This document shows positions 11,072 through 21,126 of a stretch of DNA of 64,000 bases, piece by piece. Both the position numbers and the translations under genes were made by a program. Origin of the DNA: Paenisporosarcina sp. FSL H8-0542 (GTDB lineage: Bacteria > Bacillota > Bacilli > Bacillales_A > Planococcaceae); contig NZ_CP152050.1 of the NCBI RefSeq assembly GCF_038632915.1, forward strand, positions 237,501-301,500, given 5' to 3'. The first letter of the stretch is position 1, and the number at the start of each line of letters is the position of its first letter. The notes beneath the pieces are model-generated. The model did not search any database and was not told the DNA's origin. It saw only the letters and a list, made by a program, of their open reading frames with translations.

Positions 11072-12424
11072 ATGGGTAAATATTTTGGAACTGATGGGGT
11101 ACGAGGCGTTGCGAATAGCGAGCTTACACCAGAATTAGCATTTAAATTAGGTCGTATCGGTGGATACGTTTTAACAAAAGAAGCTACAAGTCGTCCGAAA
11201 GTTTTGATTGGACGTGATACACGTATCTCCGGTCATATGCTGGAAGGTGCACTGGTTGCTGGTCTTTTATCTGTAGGTGCAGAAGTTATGCGTTTAGGCG
11301 TCATCAGTACGCCAGGTGTTTCTTACTTAACGCGTGTGATGAGTGCTGAAGCGGGCGTCATGATTTCAGCTTCACATAACCCGGTTGCAGATAATGGAAT
11401 CAAATTCTTTGGTTCTGATGGCTTCAAACTTTCTGATGAACAAGAAGCGGAAATCGAAGCGCTTATTGATACAGAAGTGGATGAATTGCCACGCCCGGTT
11501 GGCGGCAATTTAGGATCTGTTACGGACTACTTTGAAGGTGGACAAAAATACATCAGTTACTTAAAGCAAACGTTGGATGAAGATTTTGTTGGCATCCATG
11601 TTGCTTTGGACTGCGCACATGGCTCTACTTCTTCTTTAGCAACTCATGTTTTTGCTGACCTGGATGCGGATCTTTCCACGATGGGTGCATCACCGAACGG
11701 TTTGAACATTAACGAAGGTGTCGGATCTACTCACCCTGAAGTATTGGCTAAGTTTGTCGTTGACAAAGGAGCTCATGTAGGGCTTGCGTTTGATGGAGAC
11801 GGCGATCGTCTGATTGCAGTGGATGAAAAAGGTCAAATCGTAGATGGCGATCAAATTATGTACATTTGTGCGAAGCACTTGCATAGTGAAGGCCGTTTGA
11901 AGCACGATACAGTTGTTTCTACAGTTATGAGTAACATGGGCTTCTATAAGGCGCTTGAATCTCATGGTATGAGTAGCGTGCAAACAGCGGTTGGTGATCG
12001 ATATGTTGTCGAGGAAATGAAAAACAATGGCTACAATTTAGGTGGAGAACAATCAGGACACATCGTGTTCCTGGATTATAATACAACAGGTGATGGTTTA
12101 CTAACGGGTCTTCAATTGGTGAACATCATGAAAATTACAGGCAAGAAGCTGTCTGAACTTGCAGCTGAAATGACGATTTTCCCACAAAAACTTGTGAATG
12201 TACGTGTCACGGACAAACATGGCGTAACGGATAATGCAAAAGTGGCGGCAGTCATTGCGGAAGTTGAGCAAGAAATGGCTGGCAATGGCCGCGTGTTGGT
12301 ACGTCCTTCCGGTACTGAACCATTGGTGCGTGTCATGGTTGAAGCGTCAACGCAAGAAGATTGCGAACGATATGTGGAACGCATTGCTGAAGTTGTGCGT
12401 ACTGAAATGGGACTAGCAGAATAA
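11072..12424 (+). CDS. glmM: Phosphoglucosamine mutase GlmM
   Basis: Converts glucosamine-6-phosphate to glucosamine-1-phosphate for UDP-GlcNAc and peptidoglycan synthesis. 450 residues, full length. The phosphoserine loop MISASHNP lies near residue 100, the metal-binding loop DGDGDR near 240, and the phosphate-binding RPSGTEP near 408. Good Shine-Dalgarno (GAAGGAGAG). Third gene of the cdaA operon. Its pathway partner glmS is not next door here but about 10 kb away. Confidence 0.97.
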   Translation: MGKYFGTDGVRGVANSELTPELAFKLGRIGGYVLTKEATSRPKVLIGRDTRISGHMLEGALVAGLLSVGAEVMRLGVISTPGVSYLTRVMSAEAGVMISASHNPVADNGIKFFGSDGFKLSDEQEAEIEALIDTEVDELPRPVGGNLGSVTDYFEGGQKYISYLKQTLDEDFVGIHVALDCAHGSTSSLATHVFADLDADLSTMGASPNGLNINEGVGSTHPEVLAKFVVDKGAHVGLAFDGDGDRLIAVDEKGQIVDGDQIMYICAKHLHSEGRLKHDTVVSTVMSNMGFYKALESHGMSSVQTAVGDRYVVEEMKNNGYNLGGEQSGHIVFLDYNTTGDGLLTGLQLVNIMKITGKKLSELAAEMTIFPQKLVNVRVTDKHGVTDNAKVAAVIAEVEQEMAGNGRVLVRPSGTEPLVRVMVEASTQEDCERYVERIAEVVRTEMGLAE

Positions 12425-12435
12425 TTTATTTGGAG

Positions 12436-12462
12436 GGCCAGCTTCTATGAAGTTGGTCTTCT
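12436..12462 (+). terminator. Probable terminator after glmM
   Basis: Stem GGCCAGCTTC / GAAGTTGGTC with a 3-nt loop, 11 bp after the glmM stop. The T tail is short and interrupted, so termination may be partial. Confidence 0.6.
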
Positions 12463-12582
12463 GTCGTTCTGTGTATATAAATTCCCGTTTAAAAACAAAT
12501 CGTAAGAATATTAATTATTTTTCTTCCCAGCTGCTAATTCTTTTCGTATAATACCAATACAATGGTGGAAAGTGGGTGGCCC

Positions 12583-13032
12583 ATGCGTTTAGATGCTACA
12601 GATAAACGTATTTTAGAATTATTGATTGCTAATGGACGCTTATCGTATGTAGATATAGGTAAAGAATTGAACTTATCACGCGTTGCTGTGCGCGAACGTG
12701 TACACCAGTTGCAAGAAGCGGGAGTCATTGAACGTTTCACGGTGGTAATCAACTCGGAGAAAGTTGGTAAAAGTGTATCTGGCTTCTTTGAAGTGGACTG
12801 TGAACCATCTTCGCTTGTGGAAGTGGCTGAAAAACTTGCTGATAACCCTAGTGTTGCGAGCTGTTATCAAATGACCGGACCTTCAACCCTGCATATGCAT
12901 GTCTTGGTGGATGATTTCTCCAATCTAGAAAAGTTCATCAACGAAGAATTGTACGCATTGGAAGGCATTACGCGTGTGGAAAGCCACATATTATTAAGAC
13001 GCTTCAAGAGCCGAAGCGGATTAAAACTATAA
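12583..13032 (+). CDS. Lrp/AsnC-family regulator (YwrC-like)
   Basis: 149-residue DNA-binding regulator of the leucine-responsive/AsnC family. The helix-turn-helix covers residues 5-50 (TDKRILELLIANGRLSYVDI, then LNLSRVAVRERVHQL), followed by the RAM-type ligand-binding domain. Start ATG 12583; the earlier in-frame ATG at 12562 sits over the ribosome-site region. In Bacillus subtilis a similar regulator (ywrC) neighbours a gamma-glutamyltransferase and chromate-transporter genes, and the same gene types occur downstream here, so a local regulatory role is plausible inference. Own terminator follows. Confidence 0.85.
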   Translation: MRLDATDKRILELLIANGRLSYVDIGKELNLSRVAVRERVHQLQEAGVIERFTVVINSEKVGKSVSGFFEVDCEPSSLVEVAEKLADNPSVASCYQMTGPSTLHMHVLVDDFSNLEKFINEELYALEGITRVESHILLRRFKSRSGLKL

Positions 13033-13040
13033 CAAAATAA

Positions 13041-13080
13041 AGACCCCTGACATTTCTTATGAAAAGTCAGGGGTCTTTTT
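13041..13080 (+). terminator. Intrinsic terminator of the Lrp-type gene
   Basis: Long stem AGACCCCTGAC / GTCAGGGGTCT followed by TTTTT. Confidence 0.92.
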
Positions 13081-13362
13081 GTATAGAAATTTCAACTTAC
13101 GAAATGATTGTAAACGTTTTCATCGTTTTAATAAGGCGATACTAACAATTTGATTGATTTTTTCTAAAACGAATTACGTTATGTAGGAGATAATCACTAT
13201 TTATTAACGAAAGGAATATAAAAAATGAAAAATTATAATTTATTTGAATATTCATGTAGATTTTTAATTCTCAATGCTCTATAATCACATTTAACAAATA
13301 ACAACCAATTGTTAATCAAATTAAAAAAATCAATTAACAATTGTAAGAAGGTGGGGGAATAA
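13081..13362 (+). promoter_or_regulatory. AT-rich control region with inverted repeat upstream of the peptide transporter
   Basis: No gene is visible. The main structure is an 11-bp perfect inverted repeat, CAATTGTTAAT at 13306-13316 and ATTAACAATTG at 13333-13343. It ends about 20 bp before the first transporter gene and just before its Shine-Dalgarno. It could be an operator or a leader hairpin; the regulator is unknown. Confidence 0.5.
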
Positions 13363-14304
13363 ATGATAGCTTTGATTGTCAGAAGAGGGATACAACTGGT
13401 TTTTTTATTACTAGGAATTTCCTTTCTTGTCTTTTCATCCATGTACATAGCTCCTGGCGACCCAGCCACGATGGTGGGCGGACCTACGGCGACTGAAACC
13501 GATTTGGAAGCCATCCGAGATAATCTTGGCTTAAATGATCCATTCCTTGTTCAATATGGAAGGTATTTAAAACATGCAGCTCAAGGGGATTTTGGTTATT
13601 CCTATCAGTCAAAGCAAGCTGTTTCAGAGGCTATATCAATCCGTTTTCCAAATACACTAAAACTTGCGATTGCCAGTATGATTGTTGCGGTAGTCATTGG
13701 GATATTTGCAGGGTTGATATCAGCACTCAAACATAATTCATGGCTGGATGTCACGTCAACCACGTTTGCGCTTGCTGGCATTTCCATTCCGAACTTTTGG
13801 TTAGGTACACTGTTAATTTTAGTGTTTGCAGTAAATCTGCAATGGCTTCCGGTAGGTGGACTTTCCGAACCTTTTTACACGGTTGGCGGCTTCAAACAAT
13901 TGATTTTACCGGCAATTACTCTTGGTACGGGCTCCGCAGCTATGATTGCACGAATGGCGAGGTCTTCCATGCTTGAAGTGATTAAAGCTGATTACGTTAG
14001 GACAGCAAGGGCGAAAGGTGTGAAAGAACGAAACGTCATTTGGATTCACACGCTGAAAAATGCCATGATTCCAGTCATTACAGTCATCGGACTTAACTTT
14101 GGATTTTTGCTAGGGGGAACAATCATTACTGAAAAAGTATTCGCCATCAATGGTGTAGGAAGGTTAATGATTGATTCAATCGCAATGAGAGATTTCCCTA
14201 TGGTTCAAGGATCTGTGCTGTTAGTGGCCACTCTGTTTGTGGTCGTAAATTTAATCGTAGATATTGTTTATACCTTTATCGATCCACGTATCAGCTACGA
14301 CTGA
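13363..14304 (+). CDS. Peptide ABC transporter permease, DppB/OppB-type
   Basis: 313-residue inner permease subunit of an oligopeptide/dipeptide importer. Six membrane helices can be traced, with the N-terminal AliFVRRGIQ-type start (MIALIVRRGIQLVFLLLG). The conserved EAA loop, where the ATPases dock, is at residues 207-230 (DYVRTARAKGVKERNVIWIH). Start ATG follows AAGGTGGGGG. First gene of a five-gene operon (permease, permease, binding lipoprotein, two ATPases). Confidence 0.93.
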   Translation: MIALIVRRGIQLVFLLLGISFLVFSSMYIAPGDPATMVGGPTATETDLEAIRDNLGLNDPFLVQYGRYLKHAAQGDFGYSYQSKQAVSEAISIRFPNTLKLAIASMIVAVVIGIFAGLISALKHNSWLDVTSTTFALAGISIPNFWLGTLLILVFAVNLQWLPVGGLSEPFYTVGGFKQLILPAITLGTGSAAMIARMARSSMLEVIKADYVRTARAKGVKERNVIWIHTLKNAMIPVITVIGLNFGFLLGGTIITEKVFAINGVGRLMIDSIAMRDFPMVQGSVLLVATLFVVVNLIVDIVYTFIDPRISYD

Positions 14305-14320
14305 TGAAAGGAGATACCAT

Positions 14321-15217
14321 ATGACGAATGCAATCCTGACGACGGAGAAACGTTTGCCGGTTGTTAAGAAAAAAGAAAAAGTTTATATGACTACTTTAAA
14401 AAGATTGTTCAAAAATAAGTTAGCAGTTGCAGGATTGGTCATCATCCTTTTACAAATCGGAATGGCAGTTTTTGCACCACTTATTGCGATCCATGATCCC
14501 ATCAAACAAAACTTGGTGGCAAGCGAATTGCCAATGTTTTCAGATGGCCATTGGTTAGGAACTGACAACTATGGACGGGATGTGTGGGCACGAATTGTCT
14601 ACGGTGCACGAATTTCCTTGCTTGTAGGAATTATGGCCGTATCACTCGGTCTGATTGGGGGGGGCACGCTTGGATTGCTCGGCGGGTACTATAAAAAATT
14701 AGATGGCGTCATCATGCGCATTGTTGATTTATTGTTCTCGTTCCCAGGGATATTGCTAGCGATGTTGATTATCGCAATTTTGGGCACGAATTTGGTCAAT
14801 GTCGCCATCGCAATCAGTATTTGGTCCATTCCAACATGTGCCCGTATTGTACGAGGCTCGGTTCTTTCCATTAAACAGAAAGAATACATCATGGCGATGA
14901 AGTCATTGGGCGCATCTGATTTTCGAATTATGATCCGTCACATTTTACCGAATGCATTCGCACCGATCATTGTATTCGCGACGATGCGAATGGCTACGGC
15001 GATATTATCCACAGCTGCACTCAGTTATTTAGGACTGGGCGCTCAGCCTCCCACACCTGAGTGGGGGGCCATGATTGCACAAGGTCAAGATTATATGTGG
15101 ACGTCGCCTCATTTAACGATCGTCCCAGGTGTTGCCATCATGTTGACGGTTTTTGCATTCAATGTTGTCGGTGATGGATTGCGGGATGCGTTAGATCCGA
15201 ATATGGATATTCAATAA
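14321..15217 (+). CDS. Peptide ABC transporter permease, DppC/OppC-type
   Basis: 298-residue second permease. An N-terminal cytoplasmic stretch leads into the first helix (residues 32-55), then the DppC-typical HWLGTDNYGRDVWARIVYG motif near residue 72. The EAA loop is KEYIMAMKSLGASDFRIMIR. The start is ATG 14321 after AAAGGAGATA, 16 bp behind the previous gene. A longer frame beginning inside the upstream permease is rejected. Confidence 0.93.
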   Translation: MTNAILTTEKRLPVVKKKEKVYMTTLKRLFKNKLAVAGLVIILLQIGMAVFAPLIAIHDPIKQNLVASELPMFSDGHWLGTDNYGRDVWARIVYGARISLLVGIMAVSLGLIGGGTLGLLGGYYKKLDGVIMRIVDLLFSFPGILLAMLIIAILGTNLVNVAIAISIWSIPTCARIVRGSVLSIKQKEYIMAMKSLGASDFRIMIRHILPNAFAPIIVFATMRMATAILSTAALSYLGLGAQPPTPEWGAMIAQGQDYMWTSPHLTIVPGVAIMLTVFAFNVVGDGLRDALDPNMDIQ

Positions 15218-15225
15218 AAAGCGAA

Positions 15226-15312
15226 ACGCGCCACTTTAGCTCGCCGCCGAAGAACCGATTCGAAAGCTTGTTTTCGCATGAGGGACTAAAGCTGAGGTGC
15301 GAACTGGCGTGT
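15226..15312 (+). other. Structured intergenic hairpin before the binding-protein gene
   Basis: The 135-bp gap holds a nested stem: ACGCGCCA (15226) pairs with TGGCGTGT (15305) and CTTTAG pairs with CTAAAG inside it. No T run follows. Such stems between permease and binding-protein genes can shield a processed mRNA and raise binding-protein output; this role is inference. Confidence 0.5.
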
Positions 15313-15352
15313 ATTGCCAGACATCAATAATAATGGAGCAGGGGGAAAAAGA

Positions 15353-16906
15353 ATGAAGAGAATAGTATGGTACTCAATCATGTTAATGGTAATGCTTGTA
15401 CTTGCAGCTTGCTCGGGGGAATCCGCATCAGCACCTAAAGATTCTGATGGGAAATCAAGTGGTGGAACTGCAAGTAATGAAACATTCACATATGCATCGA
15501 CTTCAGATGCTGTCGGGTTATCACCGATCTTAATGAACGACGCAGTATCCGCGAATATCACGGAGCATGTCTATGAGCAACTATTTACTCGTAACGGAGA
15601 TACACAGGAATTTGAACCTTTGCTTGCTGAATCATATGAAAACCCTGATGAAAACACATGGGTCATTAAATTAAAAGAAGGCATCAAATTCCACGATGGC
15701 ACACCTTTTAATGCTGAAGCAGTAAAATATACATTTGATAAACTTCGCGATCCAGCAACTGCTGCACCACGTGCATCATTATTGGAACCGGTTGATACGA
15801 TTACAGTATTAGACGAACACACGGTTGAAATTAAAACAAAATATCCGTATGGACCGTTCTTAGCGGCTTTATCACATACAAATGCAGCGATTGTCAGCCC
15901 GACTGCCGACAAGAAACAAGACTTAATGAAAGATCCAGTTGGAACGGGTCCATTCAAGTTTGTTAGTTGGACACCTGGAGATAAAGTTGAATTAGAAGCA
16001 AATGAAGAATATTGGGATGGGGCACCGGAATTAAAGAAAGTAATGCTAAAAGTCGTTCCGGAAATTTCAACTGCGATTTCCATGCTACAAACAGGGGAAG
16101 TTCAATTTATCGATAATTTACCAACAGAGCAAGTGAAGCGATTGGAATCAATGGATAACATCAATATTGAAAAGAAAGATGGTACGAGTGTTTATTACTT
16201 AACGTTCAACCATTCACTTGAGAGAAACCAAGATGCTGAGTTCCGTAAAGCAGTTGCATTAGCAGTAGACCGTGATGCATTTGTTTCGAAACTGAATGGT
16301 TTAGGTGTAAGAAGTGATAGTGTTATCGGGCCGCAAGTATTCGGCTTTGATGAATCTGCAGACAAAGCGGGAACAGCGTATGATGTTGAAGCGGCAAAAG
16401 CCTTAGTTAAGAAAAATGGATACGGGGACAAACCAATAAAATTATTAACTGCTAATCGCGACAATTTCATCTTAATGGCTGAAATCGTACAAGCTCAATT
16501 AACTGAAGCAGGATTCAAAGTAGAGATTGAATCGATGGAATGGGCAACATTCTTGGATACAGCTCGCGCGGGAGACTATGACCTTACTTTCTTGAGTTGG
16601 TCAAATGTAACGGGAGATGGTTCTGAATTATTATATCCGAACTTCCATAGTGATAACGTTGGTTCATCTAACCGTTCTCAATACAGCAATCCGGAATTTG
16701 ACGAACTGGTTGTTCAATCTCGTACAACGATTGACCAGGATGAGCGTTTGCAAATTCTAGATGAAGCCAATCATTTAATGATTGATGAAAATGTTGTCAT
16801 CCCAATGTATCACGGGATTGTTACGGCAGCGCTGGATAAAAATTATTCTGGTCTTGAAATTGATCCAAATGGTAAGTGGTCCTTGAAAAAAGTTTCAAGA
16901 AAGTAG
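15353..16906 (+). CDS. Peptide-binding lipoprotein of the ABC transporter
   Basis: 517-residue extracellular substrate-binding protein, family 5 (OppA/DppA-like). The signal peptide ends in the lipobox LAACS near residue 19, so it is lipid-anchored to the membrane. The family segment WVIKLKEGIKFHDGTPFNAE appears near residue 100. Start ATG 15353 follows AGGGGG; the open frame upstream has no ribosome site. Third gene of the transporter operon; the hairpin before it may raise its expression. The ligand cannot be told from sequence; nickel, heme or glutathione binding occur in the same family. Confidence 0.92.
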   Translation: MKRIVWYSIMLMVMLVLAACSGESASAPKDSDGKSSGGTASNETFTYASTSDAVGLSPILMNDAVSANITEHVYEQLFTRNGDTQEFEPLLAESYENPDENTWVIKLKEGIKFHDGTPFNAEAVKYTFDKLRDPATAAPRASLLEPVDTITVLDEHTVEIKTKYPYGPFLAALSHTNAAIVSPTADKKQDLMKDPVGTGPFKFVSWTPGDKVELEANEEYWDGAPELKKVMLKVVPEISTAISMLQTGEVQFIDNLPTEQVKRLESMDNINIEKKDGTSVYYLTFNHSLERNQDAEFRKAVALAVDRDAFVSKLNGLGVRSDSVIGPQVFGFDESADKAGTAYDVEAAKALVKKNGYGDKPIKLLTANRDNFILMAEIVQAQLTEAGFKVEIESMEWATFLDTARAGDYDLTFLSWSNVTGDGSELLYPNFHSDNVGSSNRSQYSNPEFDELVVQSRTTIDQDERLQILDEANHLMIDENVVIPMYHGIVTAALDKNYSGLEIDPNGKWSLKKVSRK

Positions 16907-16917
16907 GGGGAAATGAT

Positions 16918-17922
16918 ATGGAGACATTACTCGAAGTGAATCACTTGGTAACCGAATTTCGCACAGCGGACGGCAACGTCCAAGCTGTGCGGGATGTCTC
17001 CTTTTCCATTGCGAAAGGGGAGACGCTTTGTATCGTTGGTGAATCAGGCTGCGGGAAAAGTATTACGTCCCTATCTGTCATTGGACTGCTTCCGAGTAAT
17101 GGAAAGATCGCAGGCGGAGAAGTGAAGTACGAAGGAAAGCCGATTCATAATCTACCATACGAAGAAATGAGAAAAATGCGTGGCACGAAAATTTCAATGA
17201 TTTTCCAAGAACCGATGACCGCATTGAATCCAGTATTGACGGTGGGGTACCAATTGCGTGAACCACTCATTTTGCATCATAAAGTCAGCAAAAGTGAAGC
17301 GACGAAACAAGGCATAGAGTTATTGAAGCAAGTCAGCATTCCCTATCCGGAGAAACGTATGAATCAATACCCACATGAACTGAGTGGGGGGATGAGACAA
17401 CGAGTCATGATTGCCATTGCCCTCGCCTGCCATCCTGGCCTGCTCATTGCAGATGAACCAACTACTGCATTGGACGTCACCATTCAGGCTCAAATTTTGG
17501 ATTTAATTAATGACCTTAAAGAAAAATTGAATATGGGCGTTATGATGATTACCCATGATATGGGCGTTGTCGCTGAAGTTGCTGACCGTGTGATGGTCAT
17601 GTATGCAGGTAAAAAAGTGGAGGAAGGCACGGTCACTGAAATATTTGATCATCCAAAACATCCGTATACAATTGGCTTGCTGAATTCAGTTCCGAACATT
17701 GATGATCCTGATTTTGAGTTGGAACCGATTCCTGGGTCCCTTCCGAGTTTACAGGAACACATCCAAGGATGTCGTTTCCATCCGCGATGTAAATTTGCGA
17801 CTGATAAATGCCGGGAACTGACACCACCTGAATTTAAAACGGATGAAGGACATGTCGTCAGTTGTTGGTTGCACGAAGAAGTGGAGGAGGTTAAGCATGG
17901 TCACCTTGTCGCCCAAATCTGA
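16918..17922 (+). CDS. Peptide ABC transporter ATPase, OppD/DppD-type
   Basis: 334-residue ATPase. Walker A GESGCGKS near residue 41, ABC signature LSGGMRQR near 157, Walker B LLIADEPT near 177, and the C-terminal Cys cluster ([14 protein letters not shown]) that marks the OppD/OppF group. Start ATG 16918 after AGGGGG, 11 bp behind the binding-protein stop. It overlaps the next gene by 26 bp. Confidence 0.94.
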   Translation: METLLEVNHLVTEFRTADGNVQAVRDVSFSIAKGETLCIVGESGCGKSITSLSVIGLLPSNGKIAGGEVKYEGKPIHNLPYEEMRKMRGTKISMIFQEPMTALNPVLTVGYQLREPLILHHKVSKSEATKQGIELLKQVSIPYPEKRMNQYPHELSGGMRQRVMIAIALACHPGLLIADEPTTALDVTIQAQILDLINDLKEKLNMGVMMITHDMGVVAEVADRVMVMYAGKKVEEGTVTEIFDHPKHPYTIGLLNSVPNIDDPDFELEPIPGSLPSLQEHIQGCRFHPRCKFATDKCRELTPPEFKTDEGHVVSCWLHEEVEEVKHGHLVAQI

Positions 17923-18898
17923 TCCGAAAATTCTCCTTGAGTTAAGAGGCGTGAAAAAGTATTTTCCTATTAAAGGCGGTATTTTGAAACGCGTTCAAGG
18001 CCACGTGAAAGCTGTAGAAGATGTGTCACTTCAATTGTTTGAAGGGGAAAGTCTGGGAGTGGTTGGCGAATCGGGCTGTGGAAAATCAACTCTGGGTAGA
18101 GCCATTTTAGGACTGGAAGAATTGACGGAAGGAAAAATCCATTTTCGTGACGAAGAAATACAAGATTTAAAACGTAAAGAAAAATTGAAATTCGTCAAAG
18201 AAATGCAGATGATTTTCCAAGATCCATATGCGTCCCTAAATCCACGCCAACGTATCGGTCATGCATTGGAAGAAGTATTTACAATGCATACAAACATGTC
18301 TGCAAAAGAAAAACGAGCGAGTGTATTGGATTTACTACAAGAAGTCGGATTGAAAGAAGAACATTTTGAACGGTATCCGCATGAATTCAGTGGCGGACAA
18401 CGGCAACGAATCGGCATTGCGCGTGCGATTGCCTTGAATCCTTCTTTTGTCATTTGTGATGAAGCGGTTTCGGCTTTGGATGTTTCAGTCCAGGCACAAG
18501 TGTTAAAATTATTGAAGTCGCTACAAGAAAAATACCAGCTGTCGTACTTATTTATTTCTCATGACCTGGGCGTTGTCCGTTATTTCTGTGATCGGGTCTT
18601 GGTTATGTATCTGGGCAACACGGTGGAGCTCGGCACGGTAAAAGATTTGTTTGCTAATCCATTGCACCCGTACACGCAGGCTCTGCTATCCGCTATTCCG
18701 AGGCCATCTGTTCAAAAAAATACTAAACGGATTCGTTTGCAGGGCGATTTGCCAAATCCGGCAAACCCTCCTAGTGGATGTCCATTTCACACACGTTGTC
18801 CGATTGCGCAGGAAGTATGCAAAGTCGACAAACCGGCTTGGCAAGAAGTAGAACCAGCTCATTTTGCTGCTTGTCATTTTTCAGGAACAAAAATTTAA
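17897..18898 (+). CDS. Peptide ABC transporter ATPase, OppF/DppF-type
   Basis: 333-residue partner ATPase. Walker [10 protein letters not shown], signature FSGGQRQRIG, Walker B FVICDEAVSALD, and C-terminal CPFHTRCP/C cluster. Start ATG 17897 follows GGAGGAGG within the end of the OppD-type gene, so translation of the two ATPases is probably coupled. Last gene of the transporter operon. The gamma-glutamyltransferase gene starts 33 bp later without a visible terminator, so the transcript may continue. Confidence 0.94.
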   Translation: MVTLSPKSDPKILLELRGVKKYFPIKGGILKRVQGHVKAVEDVSLQLFEGESLGVVGESGCGKSTLGRAILGLEELTEGKIHFRDEEIQDLKRKEKLKFVKEMQMIFQDPYASLNPRQRIGHALEEVFTMHTNMSAKEKRASVLDLLQEVGLKEEHFERYPHEFSGGQRQRIGIARAIALNPSFVICDEAVSALDVSVQAQVLKLLKSLQEKYQLSYLFISHDLGVVRYFCDRVLVMYLGNTVELGTVKDLFANPLHPYTQALLSAIPRPSVQKNTKRIRLQGDLPNPANPPSGCPFHTRCPIAQEVCKVDKPAWQEVEPAHFAACHFSGTKI

Positions 18899-18931
18899 AC
18901 ATTGAACTGACCGAACTTAAGGGGGAACATC

Positions 18932-20536
18932 ATGGATTACTTAAACCACCCATTTGCTGCGAAGCGACATACGGTATTCGCGAAAAAAGGCATGGTCGCC
19001 ACTTCACAGCCACTTGCAGCACAGGCTGGTCTTGAAATATTGCAGAAAGGCGGAAATGCAATTGATGCTGCCATTGCAACAGCTGCCGCATTAACTGTAG
19101 TAGAGCCCACTTCAAACGGTATCGGTGGCGATGCATTTGCCCTCGTATGGTCAAAGGACAAGTTGCATGGTCTGAATGCCTCCGGTCCTGCACCGCAATC
19201 GATTTCTGCTGAAGCCATCCGCGAGAAAGGGCATGAAAAAATGCCGGTCTTCGGTGTCATTCCTGTGACGGTTCCCGGGGTTCCAGCTGCGTGGGCTGAA
19301 CTGTCCGCGAAATTCGGGAAACTTCCATTAAAGGACGTGCTCGTTCCGGCGATTCGATACGCAGAAGAAGGCTATCCATTGTCACCGATTCTCGGCAAGT
19401 ATTGGAAAGCTGCCTATAAGAAGTACAAAGAAACGTTCACGGCCGAAGAATTTGCTGGGTGGTTCGAAACGTTTGCACCGGACGGTCGTGCGCCTGAAAT
19501 CGGGGAAGTCTGGTCTTCACCAGGCCATGCAAAAACGTTGCGTGCAATTGGTGAAACGAATGCGCGTGATTTCTACGAAGGTGAAATTGCCGACAAAATC
19601 GATGCCTTCTTCAAAAAGCATGATGGATATTTAACGAAAGAAGATTTATCTACATATAAACCACAATGGGTGGAGCCTGTTTCAGCCAACTACCGCGGTT
19701 ACGATGTGTGGGAAATTCCACCGAACGGGCAAGGAATGGTTGCGTTGATGGCGTTGAACGTATTCAAGCAAGTAGATTCACCTACTTGGCAGGATGCGGA
19801 CACGTTCCACCGACAAATCGAAGCGATGAAGCTGGCATTTACAGATGGCCAGGCATTCATTACAGAACCTGAATCAATGTCTGTAAGTGTCGAACATCTG
19901 CTGTCAGATGAATACGCTGCAAAACGTGCTGGTGTCATTGGAGGTACTGCTACGAACCCTGAACCGTATGAATTGCCAAAAGGCGGAACGGTTTATTTAG
20001 CCGCTGCAGATGACGAAGGAAACATGATTTCTTACATTCAAAGTAACTATATGGGCTTCGGCTCGGGTATCGTGATTCCAGGCACAGGCATTGGTTTACA
20101 AAACCGAGGGCATGATTTTTCACTGGATGAAACACATCCGAACGTGCTGAAGCCAGGCAAGCGAACGTACCATACGATTATTCCTGGCTTCCTGACGAAA
20201 GATGGTCAGGCTGTCGGCCCGTTTGGTGTGATGGGTGGATACATGCAACCCCAAGGTCATTTCCAAGTGGTCACAAATACAGTTGACTTCCTATTAAATC
20301 CGCAAGCAACGTTGGATATGCCACGCTGGCAGTGGATGAAAGGGAAGACTGTCCACGTAGAACCGGAGTTTCCGAACTACTTGGTTCAGAGTTTGGTTAG
20401 AAAAGGACATGACATTCACGTAACATCCGATGGCGGCAGTTTTGGACGTGGGCAAATCATCTGGCGAAACCCTGAAACGGGTGTGCTTCAAGGTGGCACA
20501 GAATCCCGAACAGACGGAGCCATCGCGGCTTGGTAG
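18932..20536 (+). CDS. Gamma-glutamyltransferase (YwrD-like)
   Basis: 534-residue member of the gamma-glutamyltranspeptidase Ntn-hydrolase family, which cleaves gamma-glutamyl bonds such as those of glutathione. N-terminal GMVATSQPLAAQAGLEILQK and GGNAIDAAIATAAALTVVEP are signatures. The autoprocessing site is expected before the catalytic Thr in GTVYLAAADDEGNMISYIQS near residue 353. No signal peptide is visible, so it resembles the intracellular YwrD group more than secreted Ggt. Its position directly after a peptide importer suggests processing of imported gamma-glutamyl peptides (inference). Confidence 0.9.
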   Translation: MDYLNHPFAAKRHTVFAKKGMVATSQPLAAQAGLEILQKGGNAIDAAIATAAALTVVEPTSNGIGGDAFALVWSKDKLHGLNASGPAPQSISAEAIREKGHEKMPVFGVIPVTVPGVPAAWAELSAKFGKLPLKDVLVPAIRYAEEGYPLSPILGKYWKAAYKKYKETFTAEEFAGWFETFAPDGRAPEIGEVWSSPGHAKTLRAIGETNARDFYEGEIADKIDAFFKKHDGYLTKEDLSTYKPQWVEPVSANYRGYDVWEIPPNGQGMVALMALNVFKQVDSPTWQDADTFHRQIEAMKLAFTDGQAFITEPESMSVSVEHLLSDEYAAKRAGVIGGTATNPEPYELPKGGTVYLAAADDEGNMISYIQSNYMGFGSGIVIPGTGIGLQNRGHDFSLDETHPNVLKPGKRTYHTIIPGFLTKDGQAVGPFGVMGGYMQPQGHFQVVTNTVDFLLNPQATLDMPRWQWMKGKTVHVEPEFPNYLVQSLVRKGHDIHVTSDGGSFGRGQIIWRNPETGVLQGGTESRTDGAIAAW

Positions 20537-21126
20537 AACGTGCTGGGGTGAAAAACGCTACGGGACGTCCACGTCGTGTTCTTTACCGCAATATCGCACT
20601 GGCTTTCTTTCGCACCGGAATGCTTGGATTTGGAGGGGGTCCTTCCTCTATTCCATTGGTCCATCAGGAAGTCGTGAAAAAATATGAATGGATGACGGAT
20701 GACGAGTTCGGCGACACTTTGGCTCTTGCCAACACGTTGCCAGGTCCCATTGCGACTAAAATCGCTGGATATATTGGCTACCGGATAGCGGGTGTCTGGG
20801 GATGCTTGATTGCCCTTGCGGTATCTGTCATACCAACAGTTGTATTGATGATTGTCTTTTTAGGATTATTGCAAACATATAAAGATATTCCCTGGGTTCA
20901 ACATATGTCAGCGTCCGTCGTACCGGTTGTTGCGGTCATGCTTGCCGTATTGACTTGGGATTTTGTTAAGAAATCAGGAGAAACTCTCGGTTGGATGCGC
21001 GCCATATTATTGATCGGGTTATCCGGCATTCTAATAGAAGGTTTGCAAATCCATCCGGCTATTGTCATTTTGGTTTGTATCCTTATCGTCTTTTCACCGC
21101 TCCTGAAAAGGAGGAAAAAAGCATGA
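20530..21126 (+). CDS. Chromate transporter, half-size (YwrB-like)
   Basis: About 198 residues, one half of the CHR family, which needs two homologous halves. It has the CHR signature FRTGMLGFGGGPSSIPLVHQ with later NTLPGPIATKIAGYIGYRIAG, and four to five membrane helices. The start is uncertain: a TTG at 20530 overlaps the preceding stop codon, while a GTG at 20548 is also possible, and no strong ribosome site is present. Its stop overlaps the start of the second half. Actual substrate may be chromate or a sulfate-like anion. Confidence 0.85.
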   Translation: MVERAGVKNATGRPRRVLYRNIALAFFRTGMLGFGGGPSSIPLVHQEVVKKYEWMTDDEFGDTLALANTLPGPIATKIAGYIGYRIAGVWGCLIALAVSVIPTVVLMIVFLGLLQTYKDIPWVQHMSASVVPVVAVMLAVLTWDFVKKSGETLGWMRAILLIGLSGILIEGLQIHPAIVILVCILIVFSPLLKRRKKA

